Below, piece after piece: positions 20,995 through 30,137 of a DNA stretch of 64,000 bases. Source of the DNA: Acidimicrobiaceae bacterium. GTDB lineage: Bacteria; Actinomycetota; Acidimicrobiia; Acidimicrobiales; RAAP-2. Each line of letters opens with the position of its first letter. Positions within the stretch are counted from its first letter, which is position 1. A program made the position numbers and the translations under genes. The stretch is from the NCBI GenBank assembly GCA_027306605.1, contig DAHUZK010000023.1, forward strand, positions 1 to 64,000. Direction: 5' to 3'. The notes under the pieces were generated by a model that saw only the letters and a program-made list of their open reading frames with translations, had not been told where the DNA came from and ran no database searches.

Positions 20995-21423
20995 ATGTCG
21001 ATGGGACCCGTGAGCTATACGGTGATCGCGTTTCCGGGCAACCAGTTCAATGGCAGTGTTGCGCCGGAAGTGGCGAAACTGATCGAGAGCGGACTGGTCC
21101 GGATCCTCGATCTGGTCTTCGTCGCCAAGGACGAGCAGGGCGATACCGTCAGCATCGAGTTCGATCAGTTGGACGAGCTGGCCGGCTTCGACGACCTCGA
21201 GGGCGAGGTCGGGGGCCTGGTGAACATGGAAGACCTCGAGCACGTGGCATCCGACCTGCCCGAGGGCAATTCGGCGTTGGTCATCGTCTGGGAGGACGTC
21301 TGGGCCCGGCCGCTGGCCGACGCAGTGCGCGAATCGGGCGGTGTCGTCCTCGACTCGGCGCGGATCCCGGCTCCGCTGGTCGAAGTCGCGCTCGATGAGC
21401 TGGCCCGGGCCGCTGCGAGCTGA
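20995..21423 (+). CDS. DUF6325-like protein
   Basis: MGPVSYTVIAFPGNQFNGSVAPEVAKLIESGLVRILDLVFVAKDEQGD and LVIVWEDVWARPLADAVRESGGVVL. Confidence 0.78.
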   Translation: MSMGPVSYTVIAFPGNQFNGSVAPEVAKLIESGLVRILDLVFVAKDEQGDTVSIEFDQLDELAGFDDLEGEVGGLVNMEDLEHVASDLPEGNSALVIVWEDVWARPLADAVRESGGVVLDSARIPAPLVEVALDELARAAAS

Positions 21424-21501
21424 GCCTCCGGCCGAGCGGAACTCACCGAGACCGACGAGCACTGATCGACAAGAGAGCTCACCGAGAAAGGAAGGACGAC
21501 C

Positions 21502-21798
21502 ATGCCCTTGATGCGACGCCCCGTCCTGCGAACGGTCGGACGCACGGCGGTCATCGCCGGCACCGCTTCCGCCGTGGCGGGCCGTGTGAACCGCCGCCAG
21601 CAGAACAAATGGGCCCAGCAGGATCAGCAGCAGGAGACGCAGCAGGCACCATCCGCCGCGCCTCCTGCCGCGCCGGCGGCTGACTCCGACGAGCTGATCA
21701 ACAAGCTCAAGGAGCTGGCCAACCTCAAGGAGCAGGGCATCTTGACCGAGGCCGAGTTCGCCGACCAGAAGGCCAAGATCCTGGCCCAGATGTCCTGA
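21502..21798 (+). CDS. SHOCT-domain protein
   Basis: C-terminal LINKLKELANLKEQGILTEAEFADQKAKIL; N-terminal hydrophobic segment. Confidence 0.8.
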   Translation: MPLMRRPVLRTVGRTAVIAGTASAVAGRVNRRQQNKWAQQDQQQETQQAPSAAPPAAPAADSDELINKLKELANLKEQGILTEAEFADQKAKILAQMS

Positions 21799-22023
21799 TC
21801 GGCACGCCAGCTCCGTTGCGCCCCCGTTCTGGAGGGCCACCCCGTCTTTTCGCCGGACTCGTACCGGCGAGGGGGCCTTCGGCGTCCGCCGAGCCGCATC
21901 GAGCTGCGTCGAGATCCGTCTGAGCCGAATGCCCTGATGGGACGTGTCTCGTCCGGGTGTATACGCCGCCGGCGGGGTTTGTCGTTTGCGCCGGTATCCG
22001 ACCCGGCGCCCCACCTGTGTCCG

Positions 22024-22058
22024 GCTGTATACGCGCGTCCCGGTGCCGCGTATACAGC
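22024..22058. promoter_or_regulatory. Perfect 12-bp inverted repeat containing TGTATACGC motifs
   Basis: GCTGTATACGCG (22024-22035) - 11 nt - CGCGTATACAGC (22047-22058). Confidence 0.6.
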
Positions 22059-22311
22059 TGCGGACAATACGGACGGCTCGCCGAATACACCGAGAACCGA
22101 CTCGCCCCTCGGTGCGGGTCCAAATGGCAAACGGGGGTTGAAAAGCCGAGGCTCTGGCACTTCGCCTGACCGCGGGCTGTCGACGCCTGACCTCGAGTTG
22201 TCGGCGTGACCCAGGATGGCCCCAGGCTGGCCCCAGGGCGGCCTGTGGGGCACCGATCGGGGTTTCGGCGGGAGATTTCACGGGTACTTGCCCCAAAAGG
22301 AGGGCTGCGCC

Positions 22312-22557
22312 ATGCACGTCAACGGGCATCGATTCCTCAGTTCGGCGAACAGGCGGGCGCGGCGGGCGAGGAGAACCACAGGAAGGATCCTGGTTTCCGC
22401 CCTCGGCTTCGGAGTGGCCTATTACCTCGACACGGAGAACGGCGAGGTGCGCCGCCAGCGCCTCTTCCGGTCGCTGCGGCGTTCCGCACATCGACTCGAC
22501 TCCGCGTTGACGTCCGGAGCCGAGGACCCGCCGCCTGCTCTCTCCGCGGCCCGGTAG
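22312..22557 (+). CDS. Small basic protein with a short hydrophobic helix
   Basis: AAAAGGAGG SD-like sequence upstream of ATG 22312; RILVSALGFGVAYYLDTENGEVRRQRLFRSLRR. Confidence 0.55.
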   Translation: MHVNGHRFLSSANRRARRARRTTGRILVSALGFGVAYYLDTENGEVRRQRLFRSLRRSAHRLDSALTSGAEDPPPALSAAR

Positions 22558-22769
22558 ATCCTCGACCCATCGAGTGATCCGAGTCCGCCTGGTCTCGGGT
22601 CCATCTCCGGATGGCGTGACCGAGCCCTTTTTGCTGGTCAGGTGTGTTGCTCGGTCCTGAGACCGCGAGGCCTCATTGGCAGGCCCGGCCAGTATCGTGA
22701 TCCCGATGTGGTCGGACGTATGCGGGACGCGGCTCGACCCAGGCGTCCTCTGCTCATGCTCGTTCGCTC

Positions 22770-25394
22770 GTGCTTGAGCAGGGCGGACACGATGTGAGTA
22801 CCGGTACCGCCGACCCGACCCAGAGCGCAGCCGGCGCCCCCCAGACCATGTCCCCGCCGACGGCTCTCGGGGATCGGGGACGCTCGGAGTGGTGGTGGCT
22901 ACCCGGACTGATCACGGCCGTGACCATCGTCAGCGTCATCGTCGTCACGCTGTCCCAGCTCCACCCGAGCCTGCTGCTCACCAACACGACGACCACTGGC
23001 GGGGACACGGGCGCGCACATCGCGATGCCCAAGTTCCTCGAGACGCTCCTGACCCATGGCCATGTGACCGGCTGGGACCCCGGCTGGTACGACGGTTTTC
23101 CCGTTTACACCTTCTACTTCACGCTGCCGGACCTCTTCATCGCCATCGCGGGTTGGATCGTCCCGTACGGCGTGGCTTTCAAGCTGGGCACGATCCTCGG
23201 TTCGGTTCTTCTCCCGATCTGCGCCTGGGCCTGCGGCCGCCTGTTCCGCCTGCGTCCTCCTATCCCTGCGTTGCTCGCCGCAGCAACGCTGCCGTTCCTG
23301 TTCGATTACACATTCACCATCTACGGCGGGAACCTGTTCTCGACCTTGGCGGGGGAATACTCGTTCTCGTTCAGCCTGTCTCTCGCCATCCTCTTCCTCG
23401 GTCTCTTCGCGTACGCAGTGCGGGAGGGGCGCTACAGAGGTTGGGCGGCAGTGGTGCTGGCGGCTTGCACCCTGTCGCACATCGTGCCTGCTTGGTACGC
23501 CCTCGGCGGTGCAGTGATCTTGACGGTCATCGAGTTGTTGCCGAAGCGCTGGCGCATCACCGATGGCAGCGCTCTCTTGTGGCGCAATAACGAGCCCCGA
23601 GCGGCGGTTCCATGGACCCGCACCCTGTGGTGGGCCGTGTCCACCGTGGGCGTCGGTCTCCTGCTCTCCGGTTTCTGGCTTGTGCCATTCGGGCTCGATC
23701 ATGCCTACACGACGTCCATGGGGTACACGAACGTCGAGGGCTGGGCGCAGTACTTCCGAGAGGCGGATGCCTGGGCGCTGGTCGTGGCAGGCATCGGGGT
23801 GCCGCTAGCGATTTACCTGCGTAGCCGCTTCGGCATCACCCTGGTTCTGCTCGGTGTGGCTTCTGCGATCGCCACGGCGACCGATCCTCAGGGGAGCCTC
23901 TACAACGTCCGGCTCTTGCCGCTGTGGTTCATCTCCGTATACCTGATGGCAGCCTGGACATTTGGGGCACTGTGCATCGTTGTCGCGGAGGCCTGGCGGC
24001 GGCGCGGGGTCGCGGCCCTCGAACCGGTGACACCAATGCGATCACGAGGGATGCAGACCGAAGCCTGGGCTCGGACCGGTGAGGACAGCACGGTTCGGGA
24101 CACTGGGTCGGTAGCCGAGGGGTGGACACCGAAGAACGCCCCGTCCAGACGGGCACGAAGGGTCCGTCCGGTGCCGGCTGGCCCCTGGGCACCCGCCGCG
24201 GTCGGCGGTGCCATCCTCGGACTGCTGGCGGTGATGGCGATCGTTGTGCCCCCCTTCGTCGTTCCCGCTTCGGCCCTCCCCGTCACCTACGGGCCGAACG
24301 AGGTGACCAACTGGTCGCACTTCAATTACGTCGGGTACCAGGGCCAGGCGTCATGGAACGAGTACCACTCGATCATGCAGACGATGCAGTCGGTTGGCAA
24401 GAGATACGGCTGTGGGCGTGCCATGTGGGAGTACAGCTCGAGCGAGAACCGCTTCGGCACGCCCGAGGCGCTCATGCTCCTGCCCTACTGGACGAACGGG
24501 TGCATCGATTCCATGGAAGGTCTCCTCTTCGAGTCCTCCACCACGACGCCCTACCACTTCATCAACCAGGCCGAGCTCTCCCTTGCACCTTCCGAGCCCG
24601 AGGTGGGCCTGCCCTATGGTCCGCTCGACGTCTCCCTCGGAGTGCAACACCTGCAGCTTCTCGGCGTGCGGTACTTCATGGCCGAGACGCCCGAGGTCGA
24701 GCAGCAGGCCGCCGCCGATCCGGCCTTGAAGCTGATCGCGCAGACCGGCCCGTGGGCCTCGGACTACAGCGGGTCCCCGACCAAGACGACATGGGACATC
24801 TATCTGGTCAAGAACTCTCCGCTCGTCACGCCCCTGGCCAATGACCCGGTCGTGCTCTCGGGGGTCAACCCGGCGCCGTCCGGTTGGTTGGCGCCGTCAC
24901 TCGCCTGGTACGACAACCCCTCCCGCTGGAACGTTGAGCTGGCCCAGGACGGTCCGCCCTCGTGGCCGCGTACCTCGGTGTCGCACATCAAGACGACGGT
25001 GAAACACGTGGGCACGACACGTGTCACCGGTGTCGTCCAGACCAATTCGAGCGTGCACTTCCGCGTGTCACGAGTGGGGACCCCCGTGCTCGTCAAGGTT
25101 TCCTACTTCCCCAACTGGCACGCCAGCGGGGCCGAGGGTCCCTACCGGGTCACGCCGAACCTGATGGTGGTGGTCCCGACGAGCCATGAGGTCACGCTCT
25201 CCTACGGCAGCTCGCCCGCCGACACGCTCGGCCTGCTGGCCACTCTGCTCGGCCTGGTCGGCCTGATCGCCCTCTTCGTGGTGCCCGCGCTGCGGCGCAG
25301 GTGGTTCTCGGCCCGAAGCGGTCGAACCCGGCTGCCCTCGACCGAGTCGGGCCACGGGTCGGCGCCGGGGCTGGCGCCGCCGCCTGCTTCCTAG
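22770..25394 (+). CDS. Large polytopic membrane protein, 6-pyruvoyl-tetrahydropterin synthase-related / GT-C-like
   Basis: GGDTGAHIAMPKFLETLLTHGHVTGWDPGWYDGFPVYTFYFTLPDL, many TMs, periplasmic C-terminal domain; GTG at 22794 is an alternative start. Confidence 0.7.
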   Translation: MLEQGGHDVSTGTADPTQSAAGAPQTMSPPTALGDRGRSEWWWLPGLITAVTIVSVIVVTLSQLHPSLLLTNTTTTGGDTGAHIAMPKFLETLLTHGHVTGWDPGWYDGFPVYTFYFTLPDLFIAIAGWIVPYGVAFKLGTILGSVLLPICAWACGRLFRLRPPIPALLAAATLPFLFDYTFTIYGGNLFSTLAGEYSFSFSLSLAILFLGLFAYAVREGRYRGWAAVVLAACTLSHIVPAWYALGGAVILTVIELLPKRWRITDGSALLWRNNEPRAAVPWTRTLWWAVSTVGVGLLLSGFWLVPFGLDHAYTTSMGYTNVEGWAQYFREADAWALVVAGIGVPLAIYLRSRFGITLVLLGVASAIATATDPQGSLYNVRLLPLWFISVYLMAAWTFGALCIVVAEAWRRRGVAALEPVTPMRSRGMQTEAWARTGEDSTVRDTGSVAEGWTPKNAPSRRARRVRPVPAGPWAPAAVGGAILGLLAVMAIVVPPFVVPASALPVTYGPNEVTNWSHFNYVGYQGQASWNEYHSIMQTMQSVGKRYGCGRAMWEYSSSENRFGTPEALMLLPYWTNGCIDSMEGLLFESSTTTPYHFINQAELSLAPSEPEVGLPYGPLDVSLGVQHLQLLGVRYFMAETPEVEQQAAADPALKLIAQTGPWASDYSGSPTKTTWDIYLVKNSPLVTPLANDPVVLSGVNPAPSGWLAPSLAWYDNPSRWNVELAQDGPPSWPRTSVSHIKTTVKHVGTTRVTGVVQTNSSVHFRVSRVGTPVLVKVSYFPNWHASGAEGPYRVTPNLMVVVPTSHEVTLSYGSSPADTLGLLATLLGLVGLIALFVVPALRRRWFSARSGRTRLPSTESGHGSAPGLAPPPAS

Positions 25395-25434
25395 GCAGCC
25401 AGCACCGCGTCGTCCCTGGGCAATCAGTTGCTCA

Positions 25435-25467
25435 AGACAAACGGGACAGAAAGTGTCTAAAGTGTCC
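25435..25467. promoter_or_regulatory. Candidate TetR operator: four half-sites AGACA/GGACA/TGTCT/TGTCC
   Basis: Half-sites at 25435, 25444, 25454 and 25463 (spacing 9-10-9), just upstream of the TetR start. Confidence 0.55.
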
Positions 25468-25472
25468 ACCCG

Positions 25473-26087
25473 GTGACGGCGACGCTCCAGGCGGCGCCCC
25501 CGTCGGGGGTCGGGGCAGCAGGCCCGCTCTCCGCGCGGTCGTTCAGTCCCACCGAGGAGCGAATCCTCGTCGCCGCACTTGGTCTCGTCGGCCGGCGCGG
25601 CGTGCGTCGGCTCGGCATGCAGGAGATCGCCGAGGCCGCCGGCGTCTCGCGCGGGACCCTGTACCGCTATTTCCCGAGCAAGGACCACGTGGTGGCCGGT
25701 GCCGCCGACTATGACGCGGTGCGCTTCAGCAACGGGCTCGACGCCGTGCTGGCCACGAAGGAGCGACCCGAGGAGCGCATAGCGGCGTTCATGGCGTACG
25801 CCTTCGACTTCATCGCGTCACACCCGTGCCGCCCGCTCTTCGAGACCGAATCCGGCTTCGTCATGAGCTACTTGCTCGACAACCTCCCGGCCTTGCGGAC
25901 CGAGCTCGTGATCCGTCTGGGTGACGCCCTCGGCCGCGTACCGGCCGTGGCCGCCGGAGATCTCGAGCGCGACCAGGTCGTTGACGTCATTGTGCGCCTC
26001 TTCGCATCGAGCTGGATCATCCCCGAGTCAGATGGCATGTCGCTCGTGAAGTCCGTCAACCGCATTCTTCAGATCACATCGGAGTAA
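25473..26087 (+). CDS. TetR-family regulator
   Basis: ERILVAALGLVGRRGVRRLGMQEIAEAAGVSRGTLYRYFPSKDHV. Confidence 0.9.
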   Translation: MTATLQAAPPSGVGAAGPLSARSFSPTEERILVAALGLVGRRGVRRLGMQEIAEAAGVSRGTLYRYFPSKDHVVAGAADYDAVRFSNGLDAVLATKERPEERIAAFMAYAFDFIASHPCRPLFETESGFVMSYLLDNLPALRTELVIRLGDALGRVPAVAAGDLERDQVVDVIVRLFASSWIIPESDGMSLVKSVNRILQITSE

Positions 26088-26099
26088 GGGAGTAGTCAC

Positions 26100-27353
26100 A
26101 TGTCAGAGACCTTGGAGAACACTGAGGCCGAGGCCGCCGAGCAGGACGGCTACGGTTCCGGGGCGATGGCGGCCATGGGCCCGGAGATGGCCGCGGATCC
26201 GCAGCCGGTCTGGAAGGCGCTCCGCGACGAGACGCCGGTGCTGCCCATCGACGACCTGCCGATGGGCGGTCGTGGAGTCCTCCTCACTCGCAAGGAGGAC
26301 ATCATGGAGGCCCTCCGGCATCCCGAGATCTATTCGTCCAACATGGACGCGGTCGATCTCAAGAACAAGCGGCCGATGATCCCTCTGCAGATCGACCCGC
26401 CCGAGCACAAGAAGTTCCGCAAGCTGCTCGACCCGATCTTCGCCCCGCGCAAGATGCAGGCCATGGACGACGAGGTGGCGACGCTCGTCAACCGCCTGAT
26501 CGACCGGTTCATCGACGACGGCCAGGTGGATTTCGCCAAGCAGTTCTCCATCCCCTTCCCTTCGGAGGTCTTCCTCACGCTGCTCGGCCTTCCCCTCGAG
26601 GAGCTCGAGACCTTCCTCACCATGAAGGACGGCATCATCCGTCCCGACCATGTCACCGGGAGGCGCTACGGCACCAAGACCGCCAGCGAGTACCAGCAGA
26701 AGATCGCGGATTCGGTCTACGACTACTTCGACCACGTCCTCGACGAGCGCGAGGTGGAGCGTCGCGACGACCTGCTGTCGCACTTCCTCGATGCCGAGGT
26801 GGACGGCGACCGGCTGACCCGCGAGGACATTCTCGACATCTGCTTCCTGTTCCTCATCGCGGGCCTCGACACCGTCACGGCGACGCTCGATTGCATGTTC
26901 GCCTTCCTGGCGCGGCACCCTGAGCACCGGCGCCAACTTGTAGAGGACCCGTCGCTCATCCCCAACGCCGTCGAGGAGCTCCTGCGCTGGGAGACTCCGG
27001 TCATGGGCATCGCCCGTGTCGCCGTGGCCGAGTCCGAAATCAGCGGCTGCCCGGTGCACCCGGGTGACCAGGTGATGGTGATGATCGGTTCGGCCAACAC
27101 CGACGAAGCCGAGTTTCCCGACGGTGACGTCGTTCGTTTCGACCGCGACGTCAACCCCCACATCGCCTTCGGTGGTGGCATCCACCGCTGCCTGGGCTCG
27201 CACCTGGCCCGCCTCGAGCTGCGGGTGGCATTGCGCGAGTGGCACAAGCGGATCCCCGATTACGAGATCGAACCGGGACACACGCTCACCTACACGCCGG
27301 GCATTCGCTCCATCGACCACTTCCCGATGCGTTTCACGGCGTCGCCGGCCTAG
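26100..27353 (+). CDS. Cytochrome P450
   Basis: Heme-binding FGGGIHRCLGSHLARLEL, I-helix LIAGLDTVTATL, ExxR-like NAVEELLRWETPV. Confidence 0.95.
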   Translation: MSETLENTEAEAAEQDGYGSGAMAAMGPEMAADPQPVWKALRDETPVLPIDDLPMGGRGVLLTRKEDIMEALRHPEIYSSNMDAVDLKNKRPMIPLQIDPPEHKKFRKLLDPIFAPRKMQAMDDEVATLVNRLIDRFIDDGQVDFAKQFSIPFPSEVFLTLLGLPLEELETFLTMKDGIIRPDHVTGRRYGTKTASEYQQKIADSVYDYFDHVLDEREVERRDDLLSHFLDAEVDGDRLTREDILDICFLFLIAGLDTVTATLDCMFAFLARHPEHRRQLVEDPSLIPNAVEELLRWETPVMGIARVAVAESEISGCPVHPGDQVMVMIGSANTDEAEFPDGDVVRFDRDVNPHIAFGGGIHRCLGSHLARLELRVALREWHKRIPDYEIEPGHTLTYTPGIRSIDHFPMRFTASPA

Positions 27354-27397
27354 CCGTCGCCACCGAGCCGGTATCGCCGGCGAGACCGGTCGCCGCC

Positions 27398-28108
27398 TCA
27401 GTACAGCGGTGACCACGCCGCACTGCGCAGCAGCCGGCTCTCCCAGCGGTCTCGTACCTTCAGCGCGTCGTGCAGCCATGTCCCCGGCGCCGAGGCCTCC
27501 GGTGGCAGATCGTGGGAGAACATCCACATGACCGCCTTCGGGTTGACCACGCGCTGCCAGAGAATGACCTCGGTCGTCTGGTGCGTACCGAAGACGGGCT
27601 GGAAGGCGGCCTCGAGCTCGATCATGCCCGTGCCCTCCTCCTTCTGGCTGCTCAACGTGTGGTCGTAGAGCGTGCCGGCCTTGTCGAGATAGGCCTGCAG
27701 GCCACCAGCGAACGGCCAGGCCGTGTCCTCCATGAAGAGGGAATTCTTGTGTGACCGCGCGTCGGTCGGCACCGAAGTGAGGTCGATGTCCTGCAGCGGT
27801 GACCACGGAACCGGTTGGATCACCTTGGCCACCGTCGAGTGCCGCATGGCGTCGACCTTGGCCGACCATGGCGCCAGGTCGCCGCCCCGTACGCGCTCGG
27901 CCAACTCGGCCCAGGCGGTCGCGTCGCGACACCCTGTGATGGAGACAACCGTGTAGGCCTGCCCGGTGCCGTGGGCCAGCCGCAGGTACCAGAGCAGGCG
28001 CGAACCGTCCGACTTCGCCAGCGCCGGCAGGTACTCGTCGCGGAAGGCCTCGTCGAAGGCATCCTCCTCGGCGCCGGCGACCTGGTGGACCTGGTGAAGC
28101 AGCAACAC
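27398..28108 (-). CDS. Hypothetical protein, possibly a dimeric alpha/beta-barrel (NIPSNAP/EthD-like) repeat
   Basis: GTG start at 28108 (VLLLHQVHQV...); two ferredoxin-like halves suggested by pattern only. Confidence 0.5.
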   Translation of the reverse strand: MLLLHQVHQVAGAEEDAFDEAFRDEYLPALAKSDGSRLLWYLRLAHGTGQAYTVVSITGCRDATAWAELAERVRGGDLAPWSAKVDAMRHSTVAKVIQPVPWSPLQDIDLTSVPTDARSHKNSLFMEDTAWPFAGGLQAYLDKAGTLYDHTLSSQKEEGTGMIELEAAFQPVFGTHQTTEVILWQRVVNPKAVMWMFSHDLPPEASAPGTWLHDALKVRDRWESRLLRSAAWSPLY

Positions 28109-28152
28109 GGTGTTGACCCCCTGTAGTCGTGCGTCCTCGCCGTGGCGGCGTC

Positions 28153-28926
28153 TCAGCGAGTGGTGGCTATTCCCCCGTCGACCGGGATGACGGCGCCGGT
28201 CAGGTACGCCCCGGCCCGCGACGAGAGGTAGATGGCGGCGCCCGCCATGTCGTCGGGCCGGCCGATGCGCTTGAGCGGTGCGCTGGCGACGATCTGCTCG
28301 CCGAAGGCCTCGAGGGTGGCCGCCATCATCTTGGACTCGAATGGGCCGGGCGCGATGGCGTTCACCGTGATCTCCGGGGCCAGGCGCTTGGCCAGGTGTC
28401 GTGTCAGCTGGTGCACCGCCGCCTTGGAGGAGGAGTAGGAGTAGGTCTCCAGCGTCGGCACAGCGATCCCATCGATCGAACCGATGTTGATCACCCGTGC
28501 CGGTGTTTCGACGGTGCCCGCTGCCCGCAGTAGCGGCACGAGGAATTTGGTCAGGTGGAACACGCCTTTGACATTCAACGCCAGCACACGTTCGAAGGCC
28601 GCCTCGTCGAATTCCTCGAGTGGTGCGCCCCAGGTCGCGCCGGCGTTGTTCACCAAGATGTCCAGTGAGTCCTCCCGCCCCGCCATCTCCTCGGCGAGAC
28701 GCCGGCACTCGGCCTCGGTGGACAGGTCGGCGGGGATGGCCACACACGACCCCTTCTTGGAGAGCTCGGCGGCGACCTCCTCGCACACCTGCGCCTTACG
28801 CGACGAGATGTAGACCCGAGCACCGGCATCCACGAAACCCTCGGCGATCATTCTGCCGATGCCACGGCTCCCGCCGGTGACGAGGGCGGTCTTCCCTGCG
28901 ATATCGAAGAGGTCGGAGGACGTCAT
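28153..28926 (-). CDS. Short-chain dehydrogenase/reductase
   Basis: ALVTGGSRGIGRMIAEGF, NNAGATWG, YSSSKAAVHQ. Confidence 0.93.
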   Translation of the reverse strand: MTSSDLFDIAGKTALVTGGSRGIGRMIAEGFVDAGARVYISSRKAQVCEEVAAELSKKGSCVAIPADLSTEAECRRLAEEMAGREDSLDILVNNAGATWGAPLEEFDEAAFERVLALNVKGVFHLTKFLVPLLRAAGTVETPARVINIGSIDGIAVPTLETYSYSSSKAAVHQLTRHLAKRLAPEITVNAIAPGPFESKMMAATLEAFGEQIVASAPLKRIGRPDDMAGAAIYLSSRAGAYLTGAVIPVDGGIATTR

Positions 28927-28948
28927 CGGGCCATTCTGCCCGCCGGCT

Positions 28949-30127
28949 TCATGAGGTGGCCAATGCCAATGCGCTGCGCGCGAGCACGCTGGCGCCCACA
29001 CGGAGCGACTCGTCCTCGACCCGGAAGGTCGGGCTGTGGTGCATGCTGCCCGAACCGTCGGCGGGGGCGCCTCCGACGAAGAAGTAGCAGCCGGGCAGGT
29101 GGCGCAGGAACTCGCTCACATCGTCGCTCGGGGTGGCGGGCGGCATCCGCAAGACGTGGTCGGGACCGAGCACCACACTGGCCTCGGCCTCGACGATCGC
29201 CGTGGCCTCGGCGTCGTTCACCACGGCCCGGGTGTGTTCGGGCACCTCAAGCTCGACATGGACGCCCTGCTCGTCACCGATCCGGTCGCAGAGGTCCTGC
29301 AGGCGCACGAGCGCCTCTTCGTGCTGGTTCTCGGTGAAGGTGCGTAGCGTGCCCGTCACCCGCGCCGTGGTCGGCACCACGTTGACGGCGGTACCGGCGT
29401 GGACGGTCCCGGCGGTGCACACGCAGTCCACCTCCTCGTAGCGCAGCCCGGCGGCGACCTCGCCTAGCCGGCCCACCAGCGCAGCCGCGGCCCGGATGAC
29501 GTCACCCTGCGCCGAAGGTTGGGCACCGTGCCCACCCGGCCCGCTCAACGTGATGCGCAGCGAGTTCGCCTCGGACATGGCGATGCCAGACCGCAGGGCG
29601 ACATAGCCGAGGGGAGCCTGCGAGGTCACGTGGAACCCGACCAGACGGGCGCCTTCCATGACGCTCAGCGCGCCGCCCTCGAGCATCCGCTTCGCCCCGC
29701 ACAGCGCCTCCTCGGCCGGTTGGAAGAGGAAGATGTACCTTCCAGGGAGTTCCTCGCGTCGTGAGGCCAGCAGCGACGCCGCGCCGAGCATGGACGCCAC
29801 GTGCACGTCGTGGCCGCAGGCATGCATCACCCCTTCGACCTCGGAGTGCACCGGGCGCGCTTGGTCCTCTTGGACCGGCAACCCGTCGATGTCGCCCCTG
29901 AGCACCACGCTGTGCCCGGGCCTGCCTCCGTCGAAGGCGAAGATGCCGCCGGTCTTGGTGGTGCGCAGCACCTCGGGCACCCCGAGTGAGGCCATGTGCG
30001 AGCGGATCATCGCCGTCGTCTCGTGCTCCGCGAAGGCCAGTTCGGGGTGGCGGTGCAGAGTGCGGCGCTTGTCCACCATGTCGTCGAAGACGACGTCGGC
30101 CGGTGACGCTCCGAACAGCTCGCTCAC
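28949..30127 (-). CDS. M20-family amidohydrolase
   Basis: RRTLHRHPELAFAEHETT, MHACGHDVHVASMLGAA, FLFQPAEEALCGAKRML. Confidence 0.92.
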   Translation of the reverse strand: MSELFGASPADVVFDDMVDKRRTLHRHPELAFAEHETTAMIRSHMASLGVPEVLRTTKTGGIFAFDGGRPGHSVVLRGDIDGLPVQEDQARPVHSEVEGVMHACGHDVHVASMLGAASLLASRREELPGRYIFLFQPAEEALCGAKRMLEGGALSVMEGARLVGFHVTSQAPLGYVALRSGIAMSEANSLRITLSGPGGHGAQPSAQGDVIRAAAALVGRLGEVAAGLRYEEVDCVCTAGTVHAGTAVNVVPTTARVTGTLRTFTENQHEEALVRLQDLCDRIGDEQGVHVELEVPEHTRAVVNDAEATAIVEAEASVVLGPDHVLRMPPATPSDDVSEFLRHLPGCYFFVGGAPADGSGSMHHSPTFRVEDESLRVGASVLARSALALATS

Positions 30128-30137
30128 GACGGAGGGC

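Noticed and set aside
21830-21890. Terminator after the SHOCT cassette (cgccggactcgtaccggcg)
   Set aside because: Only a 6-bp clean stem with no clear U-run; support too weak to list as a feature
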